Of a DNA stretch of 49,986 nt, positions 1 through 10,681 are shown in pieces; positions within the stretch are counted from its first letter, which is position 1; the number at the start of each line of letters is the position of its first letter. This stretch comes from Daldinia sp. FL1419 (lineage: Eukaryota; Ascomycota; Sordariomycetes; Xylariales; Hypoxylaceae). Under the pieces are notes generated by a model. The model searched no databases. It was not told the origin of the DNA and saw only the letters and a program-made list of their open reading frames with translations. The translations under genes were made by a program, and so were the position numbers. The DNA is taken from positions 1 through 49,986 of the forward strand of contig MU623534.1 in assembly GCA_025201765.1 (NCBI GenBank), read 5' to 3'.

Positions 1-3000
1 TAATATTATAAATATTAATATATAAATTAAATTTAATTTTAAATTTATAATAATAAAATAAAAAAATTTAAATTTATTTATTTAATATTTTATATTTTTT
101 ACCTTCAAATTTAAGGTTATTATTAAGATATAATTTAATTAATAAATTAAAAAATTAAAATCTTTATATTATTAATTACTTTTTTTATTTATAAATAAAT
201 AATTTTATAATAAATTATTATATTATTCTTAATTAAATTTCCATATTATTCATATATTAATTTTATTATATAAAGTTATTTATTAGGAACATTTAGATTA
301 GTTAATATTAAGGAATTATTAGAGTTTATTGGGGTATTTAAAATGTTTAAAAAATTATTTGTTATTATTATGTTGGAGGGATTGGTTGTTGTGGTGTTTA
401 AAGAACCTATGGAACTTGTTGAGGTGCTAGAATTGGCTAAGGTGTTAGAATAGGCTAAGATATTAGAATTAACTAGGGTATTTAAATTAGTTGGAGTATT
501 TAAGGGATTATTTAAGGATTTATAAATTGTATTAAATAAAATTGTATAATTGTAATTAGAAATTATAATGTTGATATTATTATCATTAATTCTATTTTAA
601 TTATAATAACTTTTATTATAACTTCTAATAAATATAAATATATTAGATTAATTAAAAATTTAAATTTGAAGAAATAAATTTTTAATAAATTATTCATTTT
701 ATTTTAAAGGAATTTAAAAAATAAATCTACATTAATAATAATTGTAAATATATATAAATTATTTTATATTATTTTAATAAAAATATTATAAAATTTAAGG
801 TATTCCTTAATTTTAATGCGTAATGAATATTAAATTTTAACAAAATAAACTAAAATTCAACCATAAAAATTATTTTTGAAAATATATTATAAATTTTTAT
901 TAATTATATTTTTATTATAACTTATTATATTTTTAATTATATATATATTAATTTAAATTATTAAAATAATTATTATATTAATAATATTAAAATTAATATT
1001 TAATTATTTATTATTAATATATTTTAGTTAAAATTTTTTTATTAATTTAATCATATTAATTACTAATTATAATAAATTTAAAAAGAATGGGTAGGGTATA
1101 ATATTATAATTAAAATAATAAAAATATTAATTATTATAATAAAAGAGTAGTGAAAAAAAGATAGGTGAATATATTGTTATAAAGAAAAATTATATTGGTT
1201 TTATTTTATAAAATTATTTTATAAGGTGTTGAATTATTTTTTCTTTAAGTATTGAATTTTTAAGTAATAATAATTGTAGTTATAGTATGTAAAATTTTTT
1301 AAATAAGATTAAAAAAAAAATTTAAATAAAATTTAAAATTTATTAATAAAATAAAAACACAATATAATTTTTAATATTATTATTTTTTTTTTAATATATT
1401 ATAATATTATAATAAATATAAATATATATTATAAATATAAATATATAATAAATATATAATAATTCAATTAATACAAATTTCCCCAAAACCATTTTACCAA
1501 TAATAAAAACCTTAATATCACCTATTTATATATGATAAATATATATCTTAAATTATAAATTTAATATTAAAATTGTTTTTACTTTTTAAAAATCTTAAGT
1601 TAATGTAAATTACTCCCAAAACCATATATAATAACATGAAATTTCGGATTTAAAATCATATATTAAAATATAAAATTTTAAGGTTGTTTGCCTTTTCTTA
1701 TTAAAATTTAATGCTAAAATTATTTCCTCCCTTTCAAATACCTAACTAATTTATAATCAATTTATTATCAATTATTAATTAATATTAAATAAATAAGGTA
1801 CCATTATATGCAATAATAAAAATGAAGGTATTCGTAAATTCAATCAAAAGTGGTATAATTTAAGAAAGAATATATTTTAATTAGAGACCAAGATACGTAG
1901 AGTTAAATATAAGATTAAAATGGATTTATACCACCATGGTCACATGACCAACATTCCCACAAATAATAAAATTTTAGAATTTTAATATTATATTTAAATA
2001 TATTATTTAAAAATTTAAAATAAATATATAATTTTTTTAAAAATAAAATCTTTATTAACCCAATATTTAATATTATAAGTTTTTTTATACTTATTAAATT
2101 TTTTAATTAAAAATTAGATATTTGTAAATTCTTTTTGTAATTATTTCCTAAATTAGTATTTTATATTTATTATATTAGAAATTATAATTATAATATTTTT
2201 TTAACAAATTAAATTAAATAGTTTTTTATTATTTTTATTTAAATTTAAAGGATTATTAAGGTTAGCTTTCAATTTGAATTATATTGGAGATTTTAAATTA
2301 TCAAATTTAAGATTATTATTCAATAAAAAATGAATAATTTAATTAATTATAAAAAACCTAATCCATAATAATCACAATATAGTTATTTTAAGGTCTTAAA
2401 TATTATATTACATTTATTAAAAACCAGAATTAAAATTATTAAAGCCTAATTCATAATTATATAATACCTCAAAAATTTTAAAAACCTAATTATCCTATTT
2501 TTTTTAATACAAAATAATGGTTTTATAAAAGCATTTACAATATTATGATTTTTATTAATAATCCCTAATACCTCATTTTAAAGGTTTTCCAACCCTATCA
2601 TATACAAATTAATAATATTAGATAAAACCAATAAAGTTAAATATGCCTCTTTTAACCCTAAAACATATATTTTTACCAATTATAACATAAAAGCCTTTCT
2701 CATATATAAAATTTAAATATACCCTATAAACCTTTTTATATAAATCAAATACTTTAAACAAATTATATAATAATAAGGGATTTCTTTTTTATAAGGTATT
2801 GATATAATTAAGAATATAATTTATTATAAATAATATTATATAATTTAAAATCGAAAAAATTAAATTAATAAAATTTTTAGATATTTAAATAAATATATAA
2901 ATTAATAATATAATTACAAGAGGATTAAGGGGGATTACTAATTTAAATTTAATTTAAAACATTATTATTAAAATAATATTAAAATTTTAAAATATATTAA

Positions 3001-3250
3001 TAAATTATTTAATTAGGTATTAATAATAATTTTAATTATTAAATGGTATTTTAAGGTTATAATATATGTAAAAATGTGATTAGGCAAAATTCTGATTTAA
3101 TTAAGGGATGGATTAAACTTTATATAAATTAGGTATGTTATGGTTGGGCTATTAACTCACGTAGAAGGTGGATTAGTTGTGGATTTATGAGGATTTGGTT
3201 GTAGATTTAAAATTACTGCATTTTTTAGGGAAGTTTGAGTGACTTAAAAA
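1..3250. repeat. AT-rich, probably RIP-degraded block without genes
   Basis: The block is made almost wholly of A and T, with long runs free of G or C and only a handful of CpG dinucleotides. No open frame of useful length exists on either strand. Residual G and C are unevenly split: roughly 300-520 and 1080-1290 keep G but little C on the top strand, while about 1490-1530 and 2300-2760 keep C but little G. This is what C-to-T mutation of single strands, as in repeat-induced point mutation, would leave. In filamentous ascomycetes such blocks are usually dead transposons. No terminal repeats or recognisable transposase can be read here. The edge to normal DNA lies at about 3130-3260. An unrelated low-GC origin such as a centromere-proximal region cannot be excluded. 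Confidence 0.8.
424..513 (+). repeat. degenerate 18-bp tandem repeat inside the AT-rich block
   Basis: Five consecutive 18-nt units (424-441, 442-459, 460-477, 478-495, 496-513) share the pattern GTnTTAGAATTnGCTAAG with increasing divergence toward the right. The first two differ at only two positions. Read in frame they give hexapeptides such as VLELAK, VLE-stop-AK, ILELTR and VFKLVG, so the array may be a relic of a repetitive coding region or a minisatellite. It is the only clear internal periodicity I found in the block. Confidence 0.55.
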
Positions 3251-3982
3251 CTGCAATCAAGAAAGCACATGACGACGATGAGACATGAGGTCGGGTCGCA
3301 AACGCCCTCTTTTTTTTTTCTCGCGACAATAGTTTTCCGGAGACTGCATCTCACGCGCATACATTTAATGTGCTTATCTTAGATAACTCTTAATAGATTA
3401 AATATCTAATACTTTTTATTTCTATTTCTATCTTTCCTCTTCTTTTCATCCCAATTCATAGGTAAATTTGGATGAACATATGATAAGTGTATTCATTATA
3501 TAACTAAACGCACATCATCGTCAATCTTGGCCCTTTTTGAACCCTTGGCGTCACTCCATTGTTCTCGTCCTCGGAAAGAAGACTCAGCCTCGCTATCGTC
3601 GTTATGCCTGCTGTGCCGACCTGCGCCTAGCTTTTTTGGCTTCGTCACCTTCTATCGCAACTTCCTACTTTTCTTTCTTTTTTATACTTTTACACCTCGT
3701 CCACCCACGCGTCAGTTTAGGTCAGCTGGGACTTGTCTTGGAGCTTACCTGGTACTTATTTAGAATTCCAAGGTCTTACTTTCCTTTTGGAATAACTAAC
3801 TACTTAGGTACCTAGTTAATCTTTTTGTATCTTGTCCATCTTTTGACTAAGCTTTTGTTACATAACACAACTCTCTCGTCCGTTCCGATCTTAGAGTGTA
3901 TCTAATATTTCATCGCATCGTCTGCAACTCTGGAACTTTATTAGATGAGCTAGGACGAAACACCTAACGCAACTTTTGCAAA
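3251..3982. promoter_or_regulatory. boundary and presumed promoter/5' leader of the first gene
   Basis: Base composition becomes normal here. The stretch has a T10 run near 3310 followed by CTCGCGAC, pyrimidine-rich tracts around 3415-3450, and no convincing exon. Open frames at 3527-3815 are short, poor in plausible protein features and lack a supported start. I read the region as promoter and 5' leader of the gene starting at 3983. Confidence 0.4.
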
Positions 3983-5389
3983 ATGCTCGACGAGAACTTA
4001 CCAACCTTCTTCTTTAGACTCTCTAACAATCCCTTATGCAGGATCTTATACTTCTCCCAGAATGGCTCCGAACCGGCGCCTGAATATTCTCTCCAGAAGA
4101 TAAATCCGGACTTGCCCCAATCTAAGAATAAGTACGCCGTAGCCTTAGGGGACGCCAGCTTTCAGGATGTTATTCTGGGCGAGGTTCTAATTGAGCCTGA
4201 ATTTCAACAGCCAACTCTGTCCGCCGCTGAAATCAGGCAACAGAACGGTGTTCCACCTCCACCTGTGCCTTTGATCCCTGACGGATTTGCCATACAGCTC
4301 TACAATCCGGAACAGCAGATTACGGTAAAAGGCGAGAAGAGCACATGGACTGGAAAAGAATCGTGGGAATTTGAAATGCCTCAGCAGAGCTTTCGCATGC
4401 CCTCGATAGCCAAGGTTGATCGTCAGCAGAATGACCCGATCGCAAGCAATCTGACACCCAAGGTCATGTTCAAGTGGAAGAGAGATAGCAAGTTCTCTAA
4501 AGATATGACATGTTACATGACAGGTACGTCAGTCGGCGGCAAGAAAAGCAAGGACCCGGATATTACGATAGCATTGTACAAGAACGGGAGGGAACCTAGT
4601 GTCACCATTTACGAGCCAAACCTTCAAAGAGTAGACATAGAAGACCGCAAAGGCCTCGAAGTCGTACTATTGCTCGGCGCAGAAGTCATCCGCGAGATAT
4701 ACTTATCCCCAAGTCGGGATTCATTCAACATCGCGGGTTCGTCGAATAGGCGCAAGAACTCGCGACCCACACCAACCTCATCTACGTCACCGCGTCTCAT
4801 GACTGGCGCATTCGGCAACTTACCTCCCGCCAAGACCACATCCCCTATCGCCCAGCAACCTACTCCTCCTGCAGAATCTAGCGTTGACACAGAGACCAAG
4901 CGTCTACAGGCCATGGTTGCGCGGGAAAAGCAAGAGCGCGAGGAGCGTGACCGTGCGGAGCAGAAGCGCATTAAGAAGATGCTCCAGGAAGAGGAGAAAG
5001 AACGCCAGCGCCGCGAAGCAGAGGTTGCAAAGGAGACGGAACGGCTGAGGAAGGAATTTGGTATTGAAGGACAGGATTTTGGACCGAAGCCAAATCTACC
5101 GCCCCGACAAAGCGTCGCTGGGCCGAACCGCACGCAGTTGCAACCGCCTGCTCCGCCCGTAAGACCTGTAAGTGCGGAACCTAGACCGCATGCGCATTCG
5201 GGAGGGATCGGTAACTGGTTCCACGCCGTGGGACCTACGCCTGGTGCTCCTATGCCTCAGTTCGGATATGGGTACGGGTACGGACAGCGGTTGCAGCCAG
5301 ACGCGGGGCGGAGGAGACACGGGAGCGCCGATAGTGGGAGCGGGAACGGCGAAGGGAAGGTGCATAAGAAGAAAAGTACGCTCTTCTAA
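3983..5389 (+). CDS. conserved fungal protein with C-terminal coiled coil, function unknown
   Basis: This single-exon frame codes 468 residues that I do not recognise as a named protein. Residues 1-260 look globular, with beta-like and aromatic segments (LYNPEQQ, SWEFEMPQ, VMFKWKRD, MTCYMTG) and no membrane span or signal peptide. A Ser/Thr/Pro linker (about 260-305) leads to a strongly charged coiled coil rich in Glu, Arg and Lys at about 305-365. The tail is rich in Pro and Gly, includes a GYGYGYG tract, and ends in the basic KKKSTLF. The domain order suggests a cytosolic or nuclear scaffold, which is inference. The start at 3983 has no in-frame rival nearby. A short 5' intron ending at one of the CAG sites at 4041 or 4060 would shorten the N-terminus. 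It is the gene nearest the AT-rich block, but its codon use looks normal. Confidence 0.75.
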   Translation: MLDENLPTFFFRLSNNPLCRILYFSQNGSEPAPEYSLQKINPDLPQSKNKYAVALGDASFQDVILGEVLIEPEFQQPTLSAAEIRQQNGVPPPPVPLIPDGFAIQLYNPEQQITVKGEKSTWTGKESWEFEMPQQSFRMPSIAKVDRQQNDPIASNLTPKVMFKWKRDSKFSKDMTCYMTGTSVGGKKSKDPDITIALYKNGREPSVTIYEPNLQRVDIEDRKGLEVVLLLGAEVIREIYLSPSRDSFNIAGSSNRRKNSRPTPTSSTSPRLMTGAFGNLPPAKTTSPIAQQPTPPAESSVDTETKRLQAMVAREKQEREERDRAEQKRIKKMLQEEEKERQRREAEVAKETERLRKEFGIEGQDFGPKPNLPPRQSVAGPNRTQLQPPAPPVRPVSAEPRPHAHSGGIGNWFHAVGPTPGAPMPQFGYGYGYGQRLQPDAGRRRHGSADSGSGNGEGKVHKKKSTLF

Positions 5390-6706
5390 GGGGAAGAGGG
5401 CGGGTCTGTAGTATAAGGGAAACGGACTTGGGCCCGGAATTTGGACTTGGAGGCGTGGCGGGATTTGGAGTTCACACGGAAAGGAAGATCAAGGCGAAGA
5501 CTTAGGCACAGGTAGTGATATGTGACTTGAATGATACCCATGAGAATTAAATTTCCTATCTTCTACTAGTGATATTGTTGTAGCTTTAGCTAAATGGTAT
5601 TGTGGATTATGTATAGGTTGAGTGCCCGAGGCCAACCATTTACGAATATCTTGATTCTGTAAGCTGATATCGTAACCGTTGGTGCTTCTCTTGCTTGTAC
5701 TTGGGCACTTAACTTTTGTACCTATTAGCTAAGTTCCCCCTAGGTTTTAGATCAGATGATTATTATTGACCTACCACCGCTTTCCGTAGCTCGTCTGGGT
5801 AACCTGACGATGTGTAATATATGTAGATGTACATAGCACATCCTTATATATATACGATTGTAGGGAGGAATATCGAGAGGCACAGGACTATAACCTCTTT
5901 TACGAAACTAAACGGTACCTCCTATCTTATAATCTGATATTCAAATCGTGGACTTCCTGTGATATATAGCACCAACCTACTACTTCTCTTGGATACCTAC
6001 CTTTACAATATCGGTATTATAGCTACCGGTACTTCTGTGCCTGTGGTTGTGGTTGTAGTTCTTTACTGAGCAAGACAAATCTACAAATAAGTAGCTGCTA
6101 GAATGATATTGTATGCTATTCATAAACCATATATCTCGTTGCCCACGACAGTCAGTACATTCTAAGGTGTTATCTGTCTTGGGACTGTTCTGATTTGCAC
6201 ACAATCGAAATTTTAATACATTCGGTACTTTGTGTAGGTACGTAACTAGGTACCTTGAGCTTTTGGTGGTTCTTTATGCACCCCCCTCCTCGTCAGTTGC
6301 CCCTATCGTGAACCCAACCGCCTAAATTACCAGTAACCAGCAGATAGTTACCCATAATCATGATAACAACCACACTTGAAAACTTTTAGGGGAAACTACT
6401 TATTTCTACTGGCTAAAGGAAGTGGTTGATAGTCTGTGCATTAGGTACCTCTATCCTGATTAACTTTTTTTTTTCCCCAGCCGTCCCTTTTCCTTACAAC
6501 TAAAGCACACAATATTTCGAAGTTGGCCCTACTCAAAATTGCACACCACACATCTCACACATCTCACACATACCACACATACCACAAACATCATACAAAT
6601 CATACAAGATATTCCATCTTTTTCCATCTCCATTCTTTCCTCGTTTGAAATCCTCTTCTAGAACCCTAGAGTCAAGAACTGTCAACTACTCTGACCAACT
6701 GCTATA
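5390..6706. other. intergenic: 3' region of first gene and promoter of BRCT-WGR gene
   Basis: No coding frame here has protein-like composition; the 74-codon minus-strand frame at 5980-6204 is not convincing. A T9 tract lies near 6467. The last part holds the G-free CA-rich repeat at 6542-6608, listed separately. Confidence 0.5.
6542..6608 (+). repeat. 9-nt CA-rich repeat in 5' leader
   Basis: Units such as CTCACACAT (twice), ACCACACAT and ATCATACAA (twice) follow one another with a 9-nt period. The strand is free of G over this stretch. It lies about 100-165 nt upstream of the ATG at 6707, so it is probably in the 5' untranslated leader or core promoter of that gene. Confidence 0.6.
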
Positions 6707-8766
6707 ATGTCTCTTACTGACTGTTTTGTCGTCCTGACGGCCCCCATCGACAAGGTCTGGAACTACGAGAACGTAGCACGATGGGCAACGCATAATGGGG
6801 CTTATTTCTCCAATACCGTCGACGCCGAGACAACGCACCTTCTCGCCACGCGGGAACAGTACAACGCCAAGGGTCCCAAGATCCAGGAAGCCATCAAGCT
6901 CAACGTCCACATCGTCACTACTGATTGGATGGAGGATTCGCTTCGCAAGAAACGACGAAGTAAGTTGATATATGACATTCCCGATTCGTTCTACTATCCT
7001 ATTTCCTTGTAGCGATTGCTTGAGGCGATGAAAATATCTTCTTTGAGGGGAACTCTCGACCAGAAGAGCTTCCGATATATATTATATATTTCCCCCGCTG
7101 ACTGGGGTTCTAATACTGACTTCATTCCGTTGTAGTGAATGAAAAAAGCTACTTGCTTACAAGCTACGAGCGAAAGGCGGAAGCCAAGAGGAAGCGTGAG
7201 GCCAAGATACAGAAAGGTATCCATCAGGCAGAGAAATTTGTCAATACAAGTAAGTTTTTGCCTGCGACCTCTCGCTGTAGCAACGGTACTTAAGAAGTAT
7301 GGAACTGACAATAATAAAGACCTTTGCCACATCTATCGAGATGAAACCTACTTTCACTACGAGATCACGCTCACTCGTGAGGACAAAGAGTACGGAAGAC
7401 AGAAATATATCCTCTTCGTAAGTAATCTATCTATTTGCTACTATGTTCTCATCCTCTCGTCCTCTCGTCCTCTCATCCTCTCATCCCTTCTTCCCTACCT
7501 TCCTATTACGCCTACTCATCATTGATCAATCATCACTGACTTCCCCCCCAGTTTTGGGAGTCTAATGCCCGACCTCACCTGTATCAGTTTACGGTGAAGT
7601 TTTTCAAGAAGCCTACTGACAAGCGACCCTCCATCTACCGTCCCCGAGAGGTCGCCACCTGTTTCAAGACGGCGTTCGACGACTTTACGGCTTTCTTCCA
7701 TCAAAAGACTGGCATCGCGTGGAACGACCGCGTCGCTAAAGTAGGAACCACCCCTCAGACCAGGTTCCAATATATACCTCCCGTAAGTCCAACTTTTATT
7801 TCACGGCTGCCTCGTGTCTACCTTGCAACTAACGTATTCTGTGCAAACTAGACCGGAGGAAAGCCCGTCGGCGTATTTGACCCCGTTCCTGGCACTGTCT
7901 CAGAGCCTGCCCCTCCCACTGATACGGAGTCGGATGTTGAGAAGCTCAAGCAGCAGCTTCTAAGCGGACCCATGACTCGCAAGCGCAAGAGCGAGCTGAA
8001 AGCTCTCCAGAGCAAGGCCGGTGGCAAAAAACACAACACTCCGGAGACAACCACCGAGAAACCCGCTACTCGCAAGCGTAAGAGTCAGGAATCTCTTCGA
8101 AGCAGCGGCAGCGAGAAGCGCCGCAAGACTCCCCAAGGGACCCCCGAGAAGACGCCCTCGACACCCGCCTCCCGCAAGCGCAAGAGCGACGAGGAGTCTA
8201 TCTCGAGTAGCGGTAGCGAGAAGCGACAGCGCACAGGAAAGTCGAAGCAAGAGCTAGAATCCGAGTCCGAGCAGAAGGCGGCGAAGACGAGTGCCAAAGA
8301 GGAGGTCAAGAAGGACGAGACGGAAGAGATCAAGAAGGAAAAAACCCAGGAGGAAAAGGAAGCCGAGGCCCGATGGCATGCGGAGAGCAAGAAGCGACTC
8401 CACGCTGAGTTCCCCGAACTTATTCGACAGATACGCTATTACAAGAAGCTCAGGGAGCAGGAGAAGAAAGAAAAGGCTCTCCAGGAGGCTGCTGCTGCCG
8501 CCGCCGCCGCTGCTGCCGAGAAGGAGAAAGCTGATGCGGATGCAGTAGAGGGCCAGGCGGAGCAGCAGCAGCAGCAGGTCGAGAAGAGCAACCTCTCCAC
8601 TCTGGTCGGCGAGATGAAGAAGAGTCGGGAGCGCGAGGTCTCGGGAGCGAAGACGGGAGACGATGGCGAGAGTGTTGATGAGCAGAATGAGCAGGAGCAG
8701 GATGAGAATGGTGCTTCAGCACAGCATGTTGCCCCCGAGGAATCCGAAGTCTCGGAGGAGGAGTAA
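6707..8766 (+). CDS. BRCT-WGR domain nuclear protein without PARP catalytic domain
   Basis: Five exons join in frame (6707-6959, 7136-7249, 7320-7417, 7552-7782, 7852-8766) to give 536 residues. Residues 4-84 form a BRCT domain with the conserved Trp74 (TTDWMEDS). Residues 123-225 resemble a WGR domain, with a YEITL strand and the closing helix FFHQKTGIAWNDR. At the signature site the sequence is WES, so Trp is kept but the Gly-Arg that contacts DNA ends in PARP1 is lost. From residue 270 the protein is basic and low in complexity: RKRKS occurs at 275, 306 and 340, SSGSEKR occurs twice about 34 residues apart, then come Ala and Gln runs and an acidic end. BRCT plus WGR is the front half of fungal PARP (BRCT-WGR-regulatory-catalytic), but no regulatory or catalytic domain follows. 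A nuclear DNA-damage or chromatin role is inference. Intron 2 has a CTGAC branch site 10 nt before its acceptor. Confidence 0.85.
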
Positions 8767-9458
8767 ATGACGGAATGGATTGAACCGACGAACTGGATGG
8801 ATACAAGGATGCGCAAGAGCAGCATCACACAACGATACCAGCGCTCTTGGACGCGATGATTTCCACTCGCGATGCTTTTGATTATATATACCCCTTTAGC
8901 TTAGACTTCTGCCTTTGTATTTTCGAATCGTCACACATTACCTCCCAGCGACTTACCACCCACACAAGCGCCAGAATGGGACGGAATGGGACGGAATGCT
9001 GTATCTACCTTGTACAATTGCATACCGCAAGCGATGACTTTCAGACTAGGTAGCCGGTTAGATAGCTATTTCGCTATTTCGCCATTTCGCCCTGAGAGGC
9101 AGGCAAATTGACACTGCGAGTTGATTCTTTAACACACGAAGCCTGGTAGTAAGTAAGTACATTCGATACTTGAATATCGCTTGCTTGATACGACTCCGAC
9201 GTAACGCGAAATTGGTATATAAAATACCATCCATCCCGTTTCTTAAAACGTAATCGAAAACGCCATCCCTGCCTAACCTAGTAGACCAGCTCGCCCAGCC
9301 CGTACAAATGCACCGTCGCCGTCAAAACCTCGTAACAAAATCACGTCGTGAACTCGTCCTATCAACTCGGAACTGCTCCTTTTCCTCTTTTCCTTTTCTC
9401 TCCTATCCCCTCATTTTAACCCTCCTTTTCCCATCCTCTTTCACCTTATCCGTATTAC

Positions 9459-9506
<48 letters not shown>

Positions 9507-9526
9507 CCTACCTCCTTCTTTACCCT
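8767..9526. other. intergenic between convergent BRCT-WGR and USE1 genes
   Basis: This holds the 3' regions of two convergent genes. Frames at 8847-9053 and 9308-9526 show no protein-like composition. I looked for remains of a PARP catalytic domain downstream of the BRCT-WGR gene and found none. A CT/CA microsatellite sits at the USE1 end. Confidence 0.5.
9458..9504. repeat. (CT)n-(CA)n compound microsatellite
   Basis: About 11 CT units run straight into about 12 AC units. It lies about 23 nt beyond the USE1 stop codon, so on that transcript it would be a GT/GA-rich 3' untranslated tract. Confidence 0.9.
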
Positions 9527-10681
9527 CTAAAACCTCAACTTAGGAAACACAAAAACCAACAACACCGCAAAAACCGCGAGCCCGGCTATCCACGCGTACA
9601 GCATGACCCTCCCCCACCACCCTTTCCCCTCCGTCAGCCTTCTCAGCGCACCCATGCGTCCCGCTACCGCTCCTAGTCCTCGCTCGTTGCGCTCGAGGTT
9701 CGTCCCCGCGGCGCGAACGACGTCTTCGTCCTCGCGCAGGGAGACGGCGAACCGGTGCGACGACTCTTTCAGGGCCCGCGCCATGCTTACCATGGATTCG
9801 GTGAGCTTGTCTTGCTCGGCGCGGTGCAGGTCCATGATTGCTTCGGTGGTGGTAGTTGTGGGAGCGGCGGGTTTGGATTCGGTGCCGAAGAGCTGGGTGC
9901 GCAGGGCGCTGGTTGTTGCTGTGTCTGTTTCTGTGCCAGTAGGTTGGGGGGCGTTGCCGCGGGGGCGCAGCGTCTGTGATGTATTGGTTCCTGGGCCTGA
10001 GGGTGTGGGTTCAGGCGCTTGTGAAGTCGTCGTAGTTGTTTGGTGTGTTTGAGGTGCGCTGGGTGATTCCTGACGACGCTTTGGAACTTGTGACTCGGGG
10101 GTATAAGACGACGTCTCCAGTGGCTCTGCTTCATCGTTTTGTGGCACCTCTGCACCGTCCTCATCTCCCTGCTGGTCCGCTGCCGAAGCAGACTCTACGC
10201 TCTCGCTCGGGGTATTAATAATATCGCCGAGCAAGTCCTCTCCTTCGGAACTGTCTTCGTCGCTATCCACGCTAATCTCCTCGAGCTCGCGGAATCTCTC
10301 AGTGACTTGCTCGAGAATCTCTCGCTTTCCATTCAGATCGGCTTGCACTTCCTGTCGTCGCGAATGTACCTTGATCGTAAGCGCATTGTGTTCTAGCTTT
10401 GTCAGGAGCGATCGAGCGTAATCGATATTCTATGGGCGATGGAGTGCCAAGTTAGTCCTTCTGTCCTTCACCAGGCCGGAGGTAAGTGATCTAGATCAAG
10501 TACATACGACTCTAGCTTTGGCGCGCTCATACTCGCTTGTCCTGAGTCGCCGTTCCCTATCGGCGTCAGCGCGGAGAATATTCTCCTGCAAGCGGTCGAG
10601 TAGACGGTTGAGATCCGGCAGGGAATCCGGGTTGGATATTGTTCGCTTCGGAGTAATGGGCGCTTGAGCTAATCGCGCCAT
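9527..10681 (-). CDS. USE1: SNARE protein USE1-like (Golgi-to-ER retrograde fusion)
   Basis: Two exons on the minus strand (10681-10508 and 10429-9527, donor GTATGT) give 358 residues. The N-terminus MARLAQAP leads into a helical region (LNRLLDRLQENIL, NIDYARSLLTKLE), then an acidic Ser/Thr/Pro-rich linker. A C-terminal SNARE-like helix begins with the USE1-typical AIMDLHRAEQDKLTESM (about 245) and is followed by a single tail anchor at about 334-352, ending in FPKLRF. USE1 is the ER SNARE that works with SEC20, UFE1 and SEC22 to receive COPI vesicles. The layout (N-terminal helices, SNARE motif, C-terminal anchor, no signal peptide) fits this. The start is the first ATG of exon 1, and both exons keep frame across an intron of 78 nt. 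The long linker (about residues 115-235) is low in complexity and probably disordered. Confidence 0.88.

Noticed and set aside
1..3250. Mitochondrial DNA insertion as an explanation for the AT-rich block
   Set aside because: No mitochondrial gene fragment or tRNA is readable, and the composition is more extreme than usual for fungal mitochondrial genes.
3527..3815. Two overlapping plus-strand frames (78 and 92 codons) upstream of the first gene
   Set aside because: The first needs a TTG start, composition is not protein-like, and neither joins the downstream frame by a plausible splice. Treated as leader.
4624..5365. Long minus-strand frames opposite the first gene
   Set aside because: They are mirror images of the codon bias of the real plus-strand gene, with Ser/Arg-rich nonsense composition.
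7250..7280. A 31-nt alternative intron in the BRCT-WGR gene keeping TTVLKKYGTDNNKD in frame
   Set aside because: It is open in frame, but 31 nt is below the usual fungal minimum. The 70-nt intron has a good CTGAC branch site.
8439..8828. Minus-strand frames opposite the Lys/Glu tail of the BRCT-WGR gene
   Set aside because: Ser/Phe/Cys-rich shadow of charged repeats; no family features.
9308..9676. 122-codon plus-strand frame over the CT/CA microsatellite
   Set aside because: It translates simple repeats (Leu-Ser, His-Thr) and overlaps USE1 in antisense.
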